Shown one piece after another: positions 28,547-37,237 of a stretch of DNA of 64,000 nt (position 1 is the stretch's first letter; each line of letters opens with the position of its first letter). The notes beneath the pieces are model-generated. The model searched no databases. It saw only the letters and a program-made list of their open reading frames with translations, and had not been told where the DNA came from. Both the position numbers and the translations under genes were made by a program. Source of the stretch: Idiomarina sp. MD25a (lineage in GTDB: Bacteria > Pseudomonadota > Gammaproteobacteria > Enterobacterales > Alteromonadaceae); the NCBI RefSeq assembly GCF_001870515.1, contig NZ_MDGT01000005.1, positions 1 to 64,000 of the forward strand. Reading direction: 5' to 3'.

Positions 28547-30086
28547 TGATTTTTTATTCTCCGAGGACGAACCTGAAGAAGAGGTGCTCACCACGGCACC
28601 TCCTTATGAAATCCTGATCGTCGATGATGACGAGGAAATTCACACTATTACAAAAATGGCGCTGGCCGACTTTAAACTCGACGGGCGTCCATTAAAGTTT
28701 CACTCAGTTTATTCTGGCGAGGAAGCCAAACAGTTTTTATCCAATAATACAGCCATCGCAATGACGCTATTGGATGTCGTCATGGAAACAGACCATGCGG
28801 GACTTGATGTCGCACGCTGGATCCGCCAAGAGTTACAGAATCGACTGATTCGTATCGTATTGCGCACGGGACAACCGGGCCAAGCGCCCGAAGAAGATGT
28901 CATTGCTCGCTACGACATAGACGACTACAAAGAAAAAACCGAGCTGACCTATCGCAAGCTCGTCACTTTAATGTATTCCTGTCTGCGCGCATACCGTGAT
29001 CTTAATGCAATTGAACGTAATAAGCGCGGTTTAGAAAAGGTCATCAATGCATCAGCTGAAGTGTTCAGCGCCCAATCTATGCACGCCTTGTGTCAGGGTA
29101 TTTTAGAACAATTGGTCGCACTGATTACTCACTCTGATGATGCCATGTATTGTCGCACCCATGGTCTTACCGCTAAGACCCGTGACAATCAAGAGTTTGA
29201 AATTATCGGAGGCACCGGCGACTATGCCCAAGCCGTTGGTCAGGCGGTCACACAAGATATTGACTGGTCGTTAGTGGCCGAGCTGCAAAACCTTCAACGC
29301 TCGGTGGTATTTAGAATTCATAATAACGATTACTATGGACTCTATAAAACGACGGGCGGTCGACAATATTTACTCGTCATCAAAGATGTTCGAGATTTGT
29401 CTGAGCTTGATCAAAACTTACTCGGCCTGTTTGTGAATAATAGCTCTATCGCAATCGATAACCTTAACTTGAGAGAAACCGAGCGAGAAGCTCAGCGCGA
29501 GTTGCTGTACTCCGTAGGTGAGGCTATCGAAAAACGGTCGGTCGACAATATTAGCCATCATGTGAAGCGTTCTGCTGAAATGGCCGGACAATTGTTAATT
29601 GCTACGGGGGCTACCAGCGAAGACGCAGAAAAACTGAAGCAAGCGGCATCAGTGTACGATATCGGCAAAGTCTCCGTGCAAATGGAATTGGCTCAAAGTG
29701 CCGATGCCCTATCGATTCATGATTACGAAGAAATCATGAGTAACGTAATCAAAGGTCATGACTATCTGAGCCAGACCGATACCGAAATTGCACAAATCGC
29801 AGCACGTATTGCGCAAGATATTCATGAGCGTTGGGATGGACTGGGCTTCCCCAGTCGTAAAAAAGCGAAAGCGATTGATATCAATGCGCGAATTCTATCC
29901 ATCACCAGTCAGTATGACGCACTGCGCACACAACGCTCATATCGCGATGCGCAGGATACGGGCGCCGCGATCGATTATTTGACGCTGCACTCGGGTGAGT
30001 TTTTCGATCCTGAATTAGTCGGCATCATGATCGATCATATCGAAGCAATGGAAAAAATCAGACAACGTTATTCGGATATCATCTAA
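28539..30086 (+). CDS. Response regulator with DUF3369 and a degenerate HD-GYP domain
   Basis: 515 residues from the ATG at 28539. The receiver domain (about 22-150) keeps its acidic cluster (ILIVDDDEEI) and acceptor Asp79. A DUF3369 domain follows (about 165-325), then an HD-GYP-like domain (about 330-510). The HD dyad reads Tyr373-Asp374 instead of His-Asp (ASVYDIGK), the MxxH ligand is Val, and HHExWDGxGYP is DIHERWDGLGFP. Key metal ligands of c-di-GMP phosphodiesterases are therefore missing, and the domain is probably non-catalytic, perhaps a c-di-GMP receptor or a protein-protein module. Confidence 0.85.
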   Translation: MNDDFLFSEDEPEEEVLTTAPPYEILIVDDDEEIHTITKMALADFKLDGRPLKFHSVYSGEEAKQFLSNNTAIAMTLLDVVMETDHAGLDVARWIRQELQNRLIRIVLRTGQPGQAPEEDVIARYDIDDYKEKTELTYRKLVTLMYSCLRAYRDLNAIERNKRGLEKVINASAEVFSAQSMHALCQGILEQLVALITHSDDAMYCRTHGLTAKTRDNQEFEIIGGTGDYAQAVGQAVTQDIDWSLVAELQNLQRSVVFRIHNNDYYGLYKTTGGRQYLLVIKDVRDLSELDQNLLGLFVNNSSIAIDNLNLRETEREAQRELLYSVGEAIEKRSVDNISHHVKRSAEMAGQLLIATGATSEDAEKLKQAASVYDIGKVSVQMELAQSADALSIHDYEEIMSNVIKGHDYLSQTDTEIAQIAARIAQDIHERWDGLGFPSRKKAKAIDINARILSITSQYDALRTQRSYRDAQDTGAAIDYLTLHSGEFFDPELVGIMIDHIEAMEKIRQRYSDII

Positions 30087-30099
30087 ACACGAGGGTATT

Positions 30100-30741
30100 A
30101 TGGATCTTCAATCCATTCGTCGAGATTACAACATTGGCCATTTGACTGAGTCTGATGTGCCTAATACGCCGTTCAAGCTGTTTGAGAGCTGGCTAAACAA
30201 TGCCGTCGAGTGCGGTCTCAACAGCGATCCAACGGCAATGACCGTCGCCACGGTGGATAGCAACAGTCATCCGAGTCAACGTATCGTGTTGCTCAAAGGC
30301 TTTGACGAGTCGGGGCTACGCTTCTTTACCAATAAGCAAAGTCATAAAGGTAAGGATATCGCACTCAATCCCCAGGTCTCTTGTCACTTTGCCTGGCTTG
30401 CACTCGAGCGCCAAGTGCACTTTCGTGGTAACGCCGAGCCTTTATCTGAACAGGAAAACGACGAATACTTTTATTCACGCCCGTTCGAAAGCCAAGTAGC
30501 CGCACTGATTTCTAATCAAAGTCAGCCGATTGGCAGTCGCGATGAGCTTGTACGTTACTACCAAGAGCAGCTTGAGCAATATCAAGGCAAGCAAGTACCG
30601 CGTCCACAACATTGGGGCGGTTACCGCATCGTGCCGAGCGAAGTTGAGTTTTGGCAAGGTGGTGAGCATCGCTTACACGACCGGTTTATCTACCGCTTAG
30701 CAAGTGCAGATAATTGGAGCGTGCAGCGATTACAACCTTAA
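30100..30741 (+). CDS. pdxH: Pyridoxamine 5'-phosphate oxidase
   Basis: FMN enzyme that makes pyridoxal 5'-phosphate from the pyridoxine or pyridoxamine phosphates. Family segments include RIVLLKGFDESGLRFFTN, the FMN-binding SHKGKDIALNP and the C-terminal VEFWQGGEHRLHDRF with the substrate-binding RLHDR. At 213 residues it is normal. It ends convergently with the Ldh-family gene, overlapping it by four bases. Confidence 0.96.
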   Translation: MDLQSIRRDYNIGHLTESDVPNTPFKLFESWLNNAVECGLNSDPTAMTVATVDSNSHPSQRIVLLKGFDESGLRFFTNKQSHKGKDIALNPQVSCHFAWLALERQVHFRGNAEPLSEQENDEYFYSRPFESQVAALISNQSQPIGSRDELVRYYQEQLEQYQGKQVPRPQHWGGYRIVPSEVEFWQGGEHRLHDRFIYRLASADNWSVQRLQP

Positions 30742-31805
30742 TTCAGTGCTGTCGGTAACGGCTGCTGACAAAACTCAGCGCACTTACGCAATACTTTGAG
30801 TGTAGCGGGCGCATAACGTACACCTTTCTCAAGCTGTTGGCGCTTGCGCGCCAGCGCTTGATGACCGGGGATGCGCACGGGGTTGTCCGCAGCAATCGGT
30901 TTTGCCGCCAAGGTGTCACCAATTAACTCATCCACCTGAGTAATAAATGCTTTTTGCTCGCCAAACGCCGAAGGGTCAATAACTTGAACCCAAACACAGT
31001 TGGCATCGCCCTCATCTTTGCCTTGATTCCGACCATACTGCGCCAGCGCCATCGTCCACAGTTCACTAAATAGCGTTAAGCCATAACCTTTATAGCCCAA
31101 TAGCTCACCACCCAATGGACCAATCGCACTACCCGGTTCTGAGAAAAACGTCTCAGGGTCATCGGTCCATTCGCCCTGAGCCGTGACCAATGCGTTATAA
31201 GGCAATTTCTGCTGATTGGCTTTTGCCTGACGTACCTTGCCCGCGGCCGTCATGGATAAACTGATGTCCAATAGAATAGGATCGCCAGAGCTAGGCACAC
31301 CTACAGCGAGCGGATTAGGCGAATACACCGCTTGTTTAGCGCCAAACGGAGCGACGGCGCGCTGGCCTGGGGTCGAGCACATTAAACTGACCATCATGCC
31401 CTGCTCTGTTGCTAGGCTTAAATAGGCAGCTAATGAGGCGATATGTTGGCTACGGCGAACGGTGATGGTACCAGTGCCCGCCTGTTTCGCCATCTGAATG
31501 GCTTCGTTAATGGCCATTGGCATCACATAAGGACCCGGTAAACGTTGCGCATCCCAATTGGCGACGGCGGCACGCTGTTGCAGTACCTGAGGTTGCCCTT
31601 TGGGCTGACTCTCACCACGCTCCAACCACTGACAATTATTCAGCAGCCGAATTAGACCATGGGTACTGTAGCCCAATAAGTCACCTTCAAGTAAATAGTA
31701 GGCAACATGGCGAGCTACTTCGCCAGACGCACCAACTGCTTGCAGACATTCGTCGGCCCACGCTAACAATTCGTTGTAATCAAACAGACAATCACGCTCG
31801 CTCAT
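30738..31805 (-). CDS. Malate/L-lactate/ureidoglycolate dehydrogenase family oxidoreductase
   Basis: Ldh_2-type NAD(P)-dependent 2-hydroxyacid dehydrogenase (355 residues from the ATG at 31805). Family features include YSTHGLIRL near residue 55, ATEQGMMVSLMCSTPG and LDISLSMTAAGKV. It is unrelated in fold to classic MDH/LDH. The exact substrate cannot be told from sequence alone. It is transcribed away from pfkA. Confidence 0.85.
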   Translation of the reverse strand: MSERDCLFDYNELLAWADECLQAVGASGEVARHVAYYLLEGDLLGYSTHGLIRLLNNCQWLERGESQPKGQPQVLQQRAAVANWDAQRLPGPYVMPMAINEAIQMAKQAGTGTITVRRSQHIASLAAYLSLATEQGMMVSLMCSTPGQRAVAPFGAKQAVYSPNPLAVGVPSSGDPILLDISLSMTAAGKVRQAKANQQKLPYNALVTAQGEWTDDPETFFSEPGSAIGPLGGELLGYKGYGLTLFSELWTMALAQYGRNQGKDEGDANCVWVQVIDPSAFGEQKAFITQVDELIGDTLAAKPIAADNPVRIPGHQALARKRQQLEKGVRYAPATLKVLRKCAEFCQQPLPTALN

Positions 31806-31877
31806 CAAATTTCCTCTTGGTCAGCGACACTACTAACGGTAAGCTTACACCAATGACCATAGCAAGGAGTAGAACAG

Positions 31878-32921
31878 GTGTCATCTAGTCGATTAATTGA
31901 ACGCATAGCCGTAATTACCAGCGGTGGCGACGCCCCCGGTATGAATGCAGCACTACGTGCAGTGGTATTAGCTGCCGAGCATGATGGAATAGACGTTGTG
32001 GGTTTTCGTCATGGATATGAAGGCTTGCTAAACAATGACTATATGAAACTCGGTCGCGATGAAGTTGAACATATATTGCAATATTCCGGCACCATTATTA
32101 AAAGCGCGCGCAGCGAACGCTTTAAAACCGATGAGGGCGGAATAGAGGCCGCACGCAACCTGGATGCGCAAAATGTAGATGCATTTATTGTCATTGGTGG
32201 TGATGGTTCATTTAGAGGCGCAAATCATCTTGCTAAATTTTGGCAAGGTCCTATTATTGGCATCCCCGGCACCATCGACAACGACCTTTTCGGAACCGAC
32301 AACACGATTGGCTACGATACCGCGGTAGAAACCGCGATGGACGCGCTCGATAAAATCCGTGATACCGCAGAAGCTATGGACCGCGTGTTCATTGTTGAAG
32401 TCATGGGTCGCAACGCGGGCTACATTGCGATTAGCAGTGCCATGGCAAGCGGCGCAGAGCGTATGATTTTACCCGAACTGCAAAAGGATAAACCACTCAC
32501 TATTGATGCATTGGTTAAACACGTCGAAGGCGTGAACCGCGTGCGTGGTGACTCCAGTTACGTGATGGTGTTGTGCGAAAACCAATGGCCTGGCGGCGCA
32601 GTGCGCTTAGCCGAGCAACTTGAGGATCGACTCAACTTTCCATGTCGTCCTTGTTTGCTCGGTCACGTACAACGTGGTGGACGCCCAACGGCCATGGATC
32701 GTATCTTAGCGACCCGTTTAGGCGTTTATGCCGTACAACTGGTACAAGAAGGCATTACCGGTGTAATGGCCGGCATTGAGAAGAACGAGCTGGTTACTAC
32801 ACCGCTCGAAGACACTTGGGTCAAGCGCAAAGTGCTGAGCCAAGAATTGATAGATATACAGACCAAGTGTTTTAACCCGATCAAAAAAGATCGTCATAAA
32901 GCCACGGTCGACAAAGCGTAA
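31878..32921 (+). CDS. pfkA: ATP-dependent 6-phosphofructokinase (GTG start)
   Basis: Commits fructose 6-phosphate to glycolysis. ATP site GGDAPGMNAA, IGGDGSFRGA with the Gly that favours ATP over PPi, the catalytic PGTIDNDLFGTD with Asp, and MGRNAGYIA are all present. At 347 residues it is near family length. The GTG at 31878 is supported by AAGGAG eight bases upstream (31864-31869). It reads into speB 17 bases later. Confidence 0.94.
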   Translation: MSSSRLIERIAVITSGGDAPGMNAALRAVVLAAEHDGIDVVGFRHGYEGLLNNDYMKLGRDEVEHILQYSGTIIKSARSERFKTDEGGIEAARNLDAQNVDAFIVIGGDGSFRGANHLAKFWQGPIIGIPGTIDNDLFGTDNTIGYDTAVETAMDALDKIRDTAEAMDRVFIVEVMGRNAGYIAISSAMASGAERMILPELQKDKPLTIDALVKHVEGVNRVRGDSSYVMVLCENQWPGGAVRLAEQLEDRLNFPCRPCLLGHVQRGGRPTAMDRILATRLGVYAVQLVQEGITGVMAGIEKNELVTTPLEDTWVKRKVLSQELIDIQTKCFNPIKKDRHKATVDKA

Positions 32922-32938
32922 AGTAAGGTATTGTGCCC

Positions 32939-33853
32939 ATGTCAGAAATTTCACTTCCAGTGGCGACCAATGATCCCGTGCGCCCTTTTTTTGGCGCCGA
33001 GCGTTCATTTTCGATCCATCCTGGCAGTATTCACATCATTGGCTTCGGCTTTGATGGCACCGCGTGTTTTCGTAAAGGTACCAAAGAGGGTCCGGATGGC
33101 CTTCGTTCGGTGTCTGAAGATATTGAATCGTATTCTCCCTACTTGGATGCCGATCTGGAAGATTACGAGTTTTTTGACCTAGGCAACTTACGTTTGGGTT
33201 TTGACGACGACGTTGAGGCACAATGGCATCATGCCAATAATGACTTTAACCAGATTTTTGAACCGTTGGATTTAGCCGCGACCAAAACCAAGCTCATTAC
33301 CTTAGGGGGTGAGCATTCGATTTCGTACGCGCCTATCGTTAAGCATCTCAAACAATACCCCAATATGGTGTTGTTACACCTTGATGCGCACGCAGATTTG
33401 CGTGATGGCTTCTTGGGTTATCACTTTTCACACGCGTCGATAATTCGCCGCGTGGTCGATCACTTCGGCCCAGAACACCAGCTTATTCAGTATGGTATTC
33501 GTTCAGGCACTCGTGATGAATATACCTGGATGAATCAACAAGGCACGATCCGTAAATCGCGGCAGGACTTTTTGACATCGGTGCAGGAGATCGCCGGCGA
33601 CCGCCCTATCTACCTTACGCTGGATCTCGACTACTTCGACCCCGCATTTATGCCCGGTACAGGTACACCAGAGCCGGGCGGCGAGGACTTTCATTCATTC
33701 GTCAGTTTGATGAAGATCCTGCGTGAGAAAAACTTCATTGGCGCAGATATTGTTGAGTTATCTCCCAAAATCGACCCAACAGGCAACTCAGATGTATTCG
33801 CGGCAAAAATCGTCCGCGAAGTATTGTTAACACTAGAGCAAGCAGGAGCATAA
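32939..33853 (+). CDS. speB: Agmatinase / arginase family ureohydrolase
   Basis: Hydrolyses agmatine to putrescine and urea with a binuclear Mn site. Metal ligands are visible in GGEHSISY, LHLDAHADLRD and LTLDLDYFDPAFMPGTGTPEP. The start could also be the GTG at 32933, closer to AAGG. It is directly followed by speA, so the pair forms the arginine decarboxylase route to putrescine; context argues for agmatine over arginine as substrate. Confidence 0.92.
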   Translation: MSEISLPVATNDPVRPFFGAERSFSIHPGSIHIIGFGFDGTACFRKGTKEGPDGLRSVSEDIESYSPYLDADLEDYEFFDLGNLRLGFDDDVEAQWHHANNDFNQIFEPLDLAATKTKLITLGGEHSISYAPIVKHLKQYPNMVLLHLDAHADLRDGFLGYHFSHASIIRRVVDHFGPEHQLIQYGIRSGTRDEYTWMNQQGTIRKSRQDFLTSVQEIAGDRPIYLTLDLDYFDPAFMPGTGTPEPGGEDFHSFVSLMKILREKNFIGADIVELSPKIDPTGNSDVFAAKIVREVLLTLEQAGA

Positions 33854-33857
33854 GCCG

Positions 33858-35768
33858 ATGGCAGATTGGACTATCGACCAAGCTGAAGAACTTTACGGCG
33901 TGAATCGTTGGGGTGCGGGATATTTCTCCATTGGTGAGAACGGTAATATCAAAATCGCGCCTAACCACCGTTTACCCGACATTACCATCGACATGCGCGA
34001 AGTCGTGGATGAAATTATTGCCGAAGGTATCGAGCTGCCCGCAGTTATCCGCTTTCATGACATCTTGCGCTCACAAGTTGAGATCATTAACGAGACGTTC
34101 AACAAATGTATTGAGGAAGCCGAATACAAAGGTCAGTACTGCGGTGTATTTCCCATTAAAGTGAACCAGATGCGTGAAGTGGTCGAAGAGATCATGGATG
34201 CCGGCGAACCCTATAACTACGGTTTAGAAGCGGGTTCAAAGCCAGAACTCATGGCGGTCATGGCATATAATGACAACCCTGAAGCGCTGACGGTATTAAA
34301 TGGCTATAAAGATAAAGACTACTTGACCTTGGCGCTGCTTGGACGCCAACTCAAACGCAAAATGATCATCGTGGTCGAGAAATTCAGTGAACTCGAAATG
34401 CTGATCCCGCTTGCGAAGCAGCTCGGTGTTGAGCCAATGATTGGCTTGCGCTCAAAAATGATGGTGCGTAGCTCAGGTAAATGGGCGGGCTCAAGCGGTG
34501 ATCGCGCTAAGTTTGGTCTGAGTATTGCCGAAATTCTTAATGCCATTGAACGTTTGCGCGAAGAAGACATGCTGCATTGCGCGAAGTTATTGCACTTTCA
34601 TATCGGCAGTCAGCTCTCGGATATTCGCAAAATTAAAGAAGCGGTATCTGAGGGAGCGCGTTTGTACGCCAAATTGGTGCAAGAAGGCGTTGAACTTGAG
34701 TACTTAGACATCGGTGGCGGCTTAGGTATCGATTACGACGGCACCAGTTCTACCACCGACTCATCGCGTAACTACTCAACCGAGGAATATGTTGCTGACG
34801 TGGTATGGGGCATTAAACAGGTCTGTGACCTCGAGAACGTCCCTCACCCTAACATCGTGAGTGAGAGTGGTCGCGCCATGACTGCGCACCACAGCTGTGT
34901 TGTCTCGAACATTGTCGGCGAAGTAAATCCTTCAGGCACTGACTTTGATTTAAGTGCTACCGAAGACGAGCATATTCTGGTCAAGAACATGCGTGACCTG
35001 TTTATTAACGGTGCACAGTATCACCCTCAAGAGCGCTATAACGACGCGGCAGGTTACAAACAAAGCGCATACGAGGCATTTAAGCTCGGTATCCTCTCGC
35101 TGCAGGAGATGGCTAAGCTTGATACCATGTATTGGCGTATTCTCGCCGATATCCACACCGGCCTTGATGAGGAAAGTGCTTTCATTCAAGAGCTGGATGA
35201 GCTTGAAGATATGCTGGCGAGTCAGTACCTGTGTAACTTCTCGATTTTCCAGTCAGCTGCGGACACCTGGGCAATTGGTCAAGTACTGCCGATTGTGCCT
35301 ATCTCGCGCCTTGACGAGAAGCCCGAAGTGCGTTGCTCTATTGCTGATATTACCTGCGACAGTGACGGTAAGCTGAGTAAGTACATTGAAGGCACAGAAA
35401 TTCGTGAAAACATCCCGATGCATAAGCTGAAGAAGAATGAGAACTACCATGTAGGCTTATTCTTAACCGGCGCTTATCAGGATGTTATGGGTGACATGCA
35501 TAACTTGTTTGGTCGTTTAACCGAAGTGCACGTTTATTGCCACGACGATGAACCGGGCGATTTCTATATTGAGGAAGTTGTACCGGGTACATCAGCCGAA
35601 AAAGTGCTGACAACGATGCAATACAACACCGAATATATGGCTAAAACGGTTAAAAAGCACATTGATCGCCAAGTACGTAAAGGTCATCTGCAGCCACGTG
35701 AGGGCGTACGGTGGACTAACTTTTACGAGAAATGTTTGGCGGGCAGCACCTATTTGCGTGTAGATTAA
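33858..35768 (+). CDS. speA: Biosynthetic arginine decarboxylase
   Basis: PLP enzyme that makes agmatine from arginine. The 636-residue length and the fold type III signature are as expected: the PLP lysine in CGVFPIKVNQ (residues near 100), HFHIGSQLSD, the glycine-rich GGGLGIDYDGT and the C-terminal cysteine region. It lies four bases after speB, so the two are translated from one message. No convincing terminator was found before the tRNA promoter. Confidence 0.96.
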   Translation: MADWTIDQAEELYGVNRWGAGYFSIGENGNIKIAPNHRLPDITIDMREVVDEIIAEGIELPAVIRFHDILRSQVEIINETFNKCIEEAEYKGQYCGVFPIKVNQMREVVEEIMDAGEPYNYGLEAGSKPELMAVMAYNDNPEALTVLNGYKDKDYLTLALLGRQLKRKMIIVVEKFSELEMLIPLAKQLGVEPMIGLRSKMMVRSSGKWAGSSGDRAKFGLSIAEILNAIERLREEDMLHCAKLLHFHIGSQLSDIRKIKEAVSEGARLYAKLVQEGVELEYLDIGGGLGIDYDGTSSTTDSSRNYSTEEYVADVVWGIKQVCDLENVPHPNIVSESGRAMTAHHSCVVSNIVGEVNPSGTDFDLSATEDEHILVKNMRDLFINGAQYHPQERYNDAAGYKQSAYEAFKLGILSLQEMAKLDTMYWRILADIHTGLDEESAFIQELDELEDMLASQYLCNFSIFQSAADTWAIGQVLPIVPISRLDEKPEVRCSIADITCDSDGKLSKYIEGTEIRENIPMHKLKKNENYHVGLFLTGAYQDVMGDMHNLFGRLTEVHVYCHDDEPGDFYIEEVVPGTSAEKVLTTMQYNTEYMAKTVKKHIDRQVRKGHLQPREGVRWTNFYEKCLAGSTYLRVD

Positions 35769-35819
35769 CCGCAAAATGGTGATTTACTGACCAAACGGTA
35801 AAAAACCTAAGAAAAGCGG

Positions 35820-35848
35820 TTGACTCGAAGACGAAAAAAACGTTTAAT
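35820..35848 (+). promoter_or_regulatory. sigma-70 promoter of tRNA-Phe
   Basis: TTGACT (35820-35825), a 17-bp spacer and TTTAAT (35843-35848) place the start of transcription four or so bases before the tRNA 5' end. Confidence 0.7.
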
Positions 35849-35858
35849 ACGCCTCGTC

Positions 35859-35934
35859 GCCCGGATAGCTCAGTCGGTAGAGCAGAGGATTGAAAATCCT
35901 CGTGTCGGTGGTTCGATTCCGCCTCCGGGCACCA
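35859..35934 (+). tRNA. tRNA-Phe (anticodon GAA)
   Basis: A 76-base cloverleaf begins GCCCGGATAGCTCAGTCGG and ends with an encoded CCA. The acceptor stem GCCCGGA pairs with TCCGGGC, the T-arm loop is GTTCGATTCC, and the anticodon GAA lies at 35892-35894. It is the last core gene before the island. An antisense open frame across it (with IEPPTRGF) is a well-known annotation artefact. Confidence 0.97.
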
Positions 35935-35945
35935 CTATTCTAAAG

Positions 35946-35973
35946 GCCTCGCTGGAAACAGCGAGGCTTTTTT
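35946..35973 (+). terminator. Terminator of tRNA-Phe
   Basis: GCCTCGCTG and CAGCGAGGC form a 9-bp stem around a GAAA loop, followed by TTTTTT. It begins 12 bases after the tRNA. Confidence 0.9.
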
Positions 35974-35983
35974 GTTTCCCCCA

Positions 35984-36011
35984 TTGTCCCAGATTTGTCC
36001 CAATTGTCCCA
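35984..36011 (+). repeat. Three TTGTCCCA repeats beside tRNA-Phe (att arm-like)
   Basis: TTGTCCCA occurs at 35984-35991, 35995-36002 and 36004-36011. Such closely spaced short repeats just after a tRNA resemble the arm-type binding sites of tyrosine integrases. The integrase remnant at 37133-37237 supports this. No excision assay or second att copy can be seen in the window. Confidence 0.55.
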
Positions 36012-36057
36012 TCCACATTGCTGGCTACACGTTTCAAGTGCTGCCCTGCAAGATGGG

Positions 36058-36276
36058 CGTGAAGCCGAAGCCGGTATGCCGATGAAAGATATCTGCCGTA
36101 AGTACGGTATCGGCAATTCAACGTTTTATAAATGGCGCGAAAAATACGGTGGCATGGAAGCGTCTGATGTGCGCCGCTTAAAAGAGCTTGAAGAAGAAAA
36201 CCGTCGACTTAAGCAGATGTATGCTGAGTTGAGTCTCAAGTCACAGATGCAAGAAGATATTATAAAAAAGCTCTAG
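36058..36276 (+). pseudogene. IS3-family transposase OrfA, 5'-truncated
   Basis: From residue EAEAGMPMKDICRKYGIG onwards this is the HTH plus leucine-zipper OrfA of IS407/IS51-like IS3 elements (STFYKWREKYGG, then LKELEEENRRLKQMYAEL). The usual beginning (about 15-20 residues with the first helix) is replaced by unrelated sequence. At its 3' end the heptamer A AAA AAG (36264-36270) is placed in phase for a programmed -1 frameshift into orfB. Confidence 0.8.
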
Positions 36277-36281
36277 CACCT

Positions 36282-37091
36282 GTGGCAGAACGGAAAATCT
36301 GGGCTCGCGAGTTACAGGTGCAGTATAACGCGAGCGTTGTAAAGTGCTGTGATGTGGTTGGCATTAGCCGTACCGCTTACTATTACGAGCCGAAATTGAC
36401 CGATGATGACGAAATCATTGATGCCTTGAATGCTTTAATCGACAAGCACCATCAGTGGGGTTTCCCAAAGTGCTTTAAACGCCTGCGAAAGCTAGGCCAC
36501 CGCTGGAACCACAAACGTGTTTATCGTGTTTATACTGAGCTTAAACTGAACCTGCGACGCAAAGGCAAAAAGCGACTGCCCAACCGTAACCCAGAGCCGT
36601 TAGCTGCACCGAATGCATTGGGTAAGTTTTGGTCAATGGACTTTATGAGTGACAGCCTGCACAACAAAGTCAGGTTCCGCACATTTAACGTTATTGACGA
36701 CTTTAATCGCGAAGTTTTAGGTATTGATATTGCAACCAGCATGCCGTCATTGCGCGTCATACGCTATCTTGAGCAACTTGCTGAGTGGCACGGTTACCCT
36801 GAAAAAATTCGGGTTGATAATGGCAGCGAATTCACCTCGGAAGTATTCGTTAACTGGGCAAAAGCGCATGACATCATGATTGATTACATCAAGCCGGGCT
36901 GCCCATACCAAAACGCATATATTGAGCGGTTTAACCGAACTTATCGCGACGATGTACTCGACTGCTACATCTTCAACAACCTGAACGAAGTGAAGCAAAT
37001 AACCGAAGATTGGATTGAGCTATACAACAACGAACGGCCGCACGATTCACTCAATGACATGACGCCATTTGAGTACCGCAATGCGGCATAA
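36282..37091 (+). CDS. IS3-family transposase OrfB (DDE integrase core)
   Basis: rve-type catalytic domain with the DDE residues in FWSMDFMSD, VDNGSEFTSE and the Glu of ERFNRTYRDDVLD. The C-terminal NNERPHDSLNDMTPFEY is typical. It is in the -1 frame relative to orfA and normally made as an OrfAB fusion through the slippery site. As listed it would start at GTG, which is probably not used. The frame is complete, but without an intact orfA the product is unlikely to be active. Confidence 0.85.
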   Translation: MAERKIWARELQVQYNASVVKCCDVVGISRTAYYYEPKLTDDDEIIDALNALIDKHHQWGFPKCFKRLRKLGHRWNHKRVYRVYTELKLNLRRKGKKRLPNRNPEPLAAPNALGKFWSMDFMSDSLHNKVRFRTFNVIDDFNREVLGIDIATSMPSLRVIRYLEQLAEWHGYPEKIRVDNGSEFTSEVFVNWAKAHDIMIDYIKPGCPYQNAYIERFNRTYRDDVLDCYIFNNLNEVKQITEDWIELYNNERPHDSLNDMTPFEYRNAA

Positions 37092-37132
37092 ATACTCTAC
37101 GAGATGACTGTGTTATAAATGGGGTATTTACA

Positions 37133-37237
37133 GCCCACATCCCAAACGTCAGCAATTTGCTGACCATAAGTTCGTTTGAGAAGGTAGCTAATCAGCTTCA
37201 CGGTATCCAGATCTTTAACCGCTTGTACTTCGGCCAT
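37133..37237 (-). pseudogene. Tyrosine recombinase/integrase, N-terminal fragment cut by IS3
   Basis: On the minus strand an ATG at 37237 with AAGGAA upstream opens MAEVQAVKDLDTVKLISYLL, then KRTYGQQIADVWDVG, matching the start of small site-specific integrases I know from Vibrio-type islands. After this Gly the frame enters the IS3 right end and stops 11 codons later. The rest of the gene is not found on the other side of the IS, so IS insertion was followed by deletion towards the tRNA. Confidence 0.65.

Larger units (their letters stand above)
36050..37132 (+). mobile_element. IS3-family element, left end missing
   Basis: The right end is sharp: IS sequence ends ...TATTTACA at 37132 and interrupts an integrase frame. 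Its outward-reading end starts TGTAAATACCCC, with the TG/CA terminus of IS3 elements. The left end is gone: the orfA N-terminal third and left inverted repeat are missing, so the true breakpoint lies near 36012-36057. The element is probably immobile by itself. Confidence 0.75.

Noticed and set aside
35870-36121. Minus-strand open frame across tRNA-Phe
   Set aside because: It is the antisense of the tRNA, a common false gene with IEPPTRGF.
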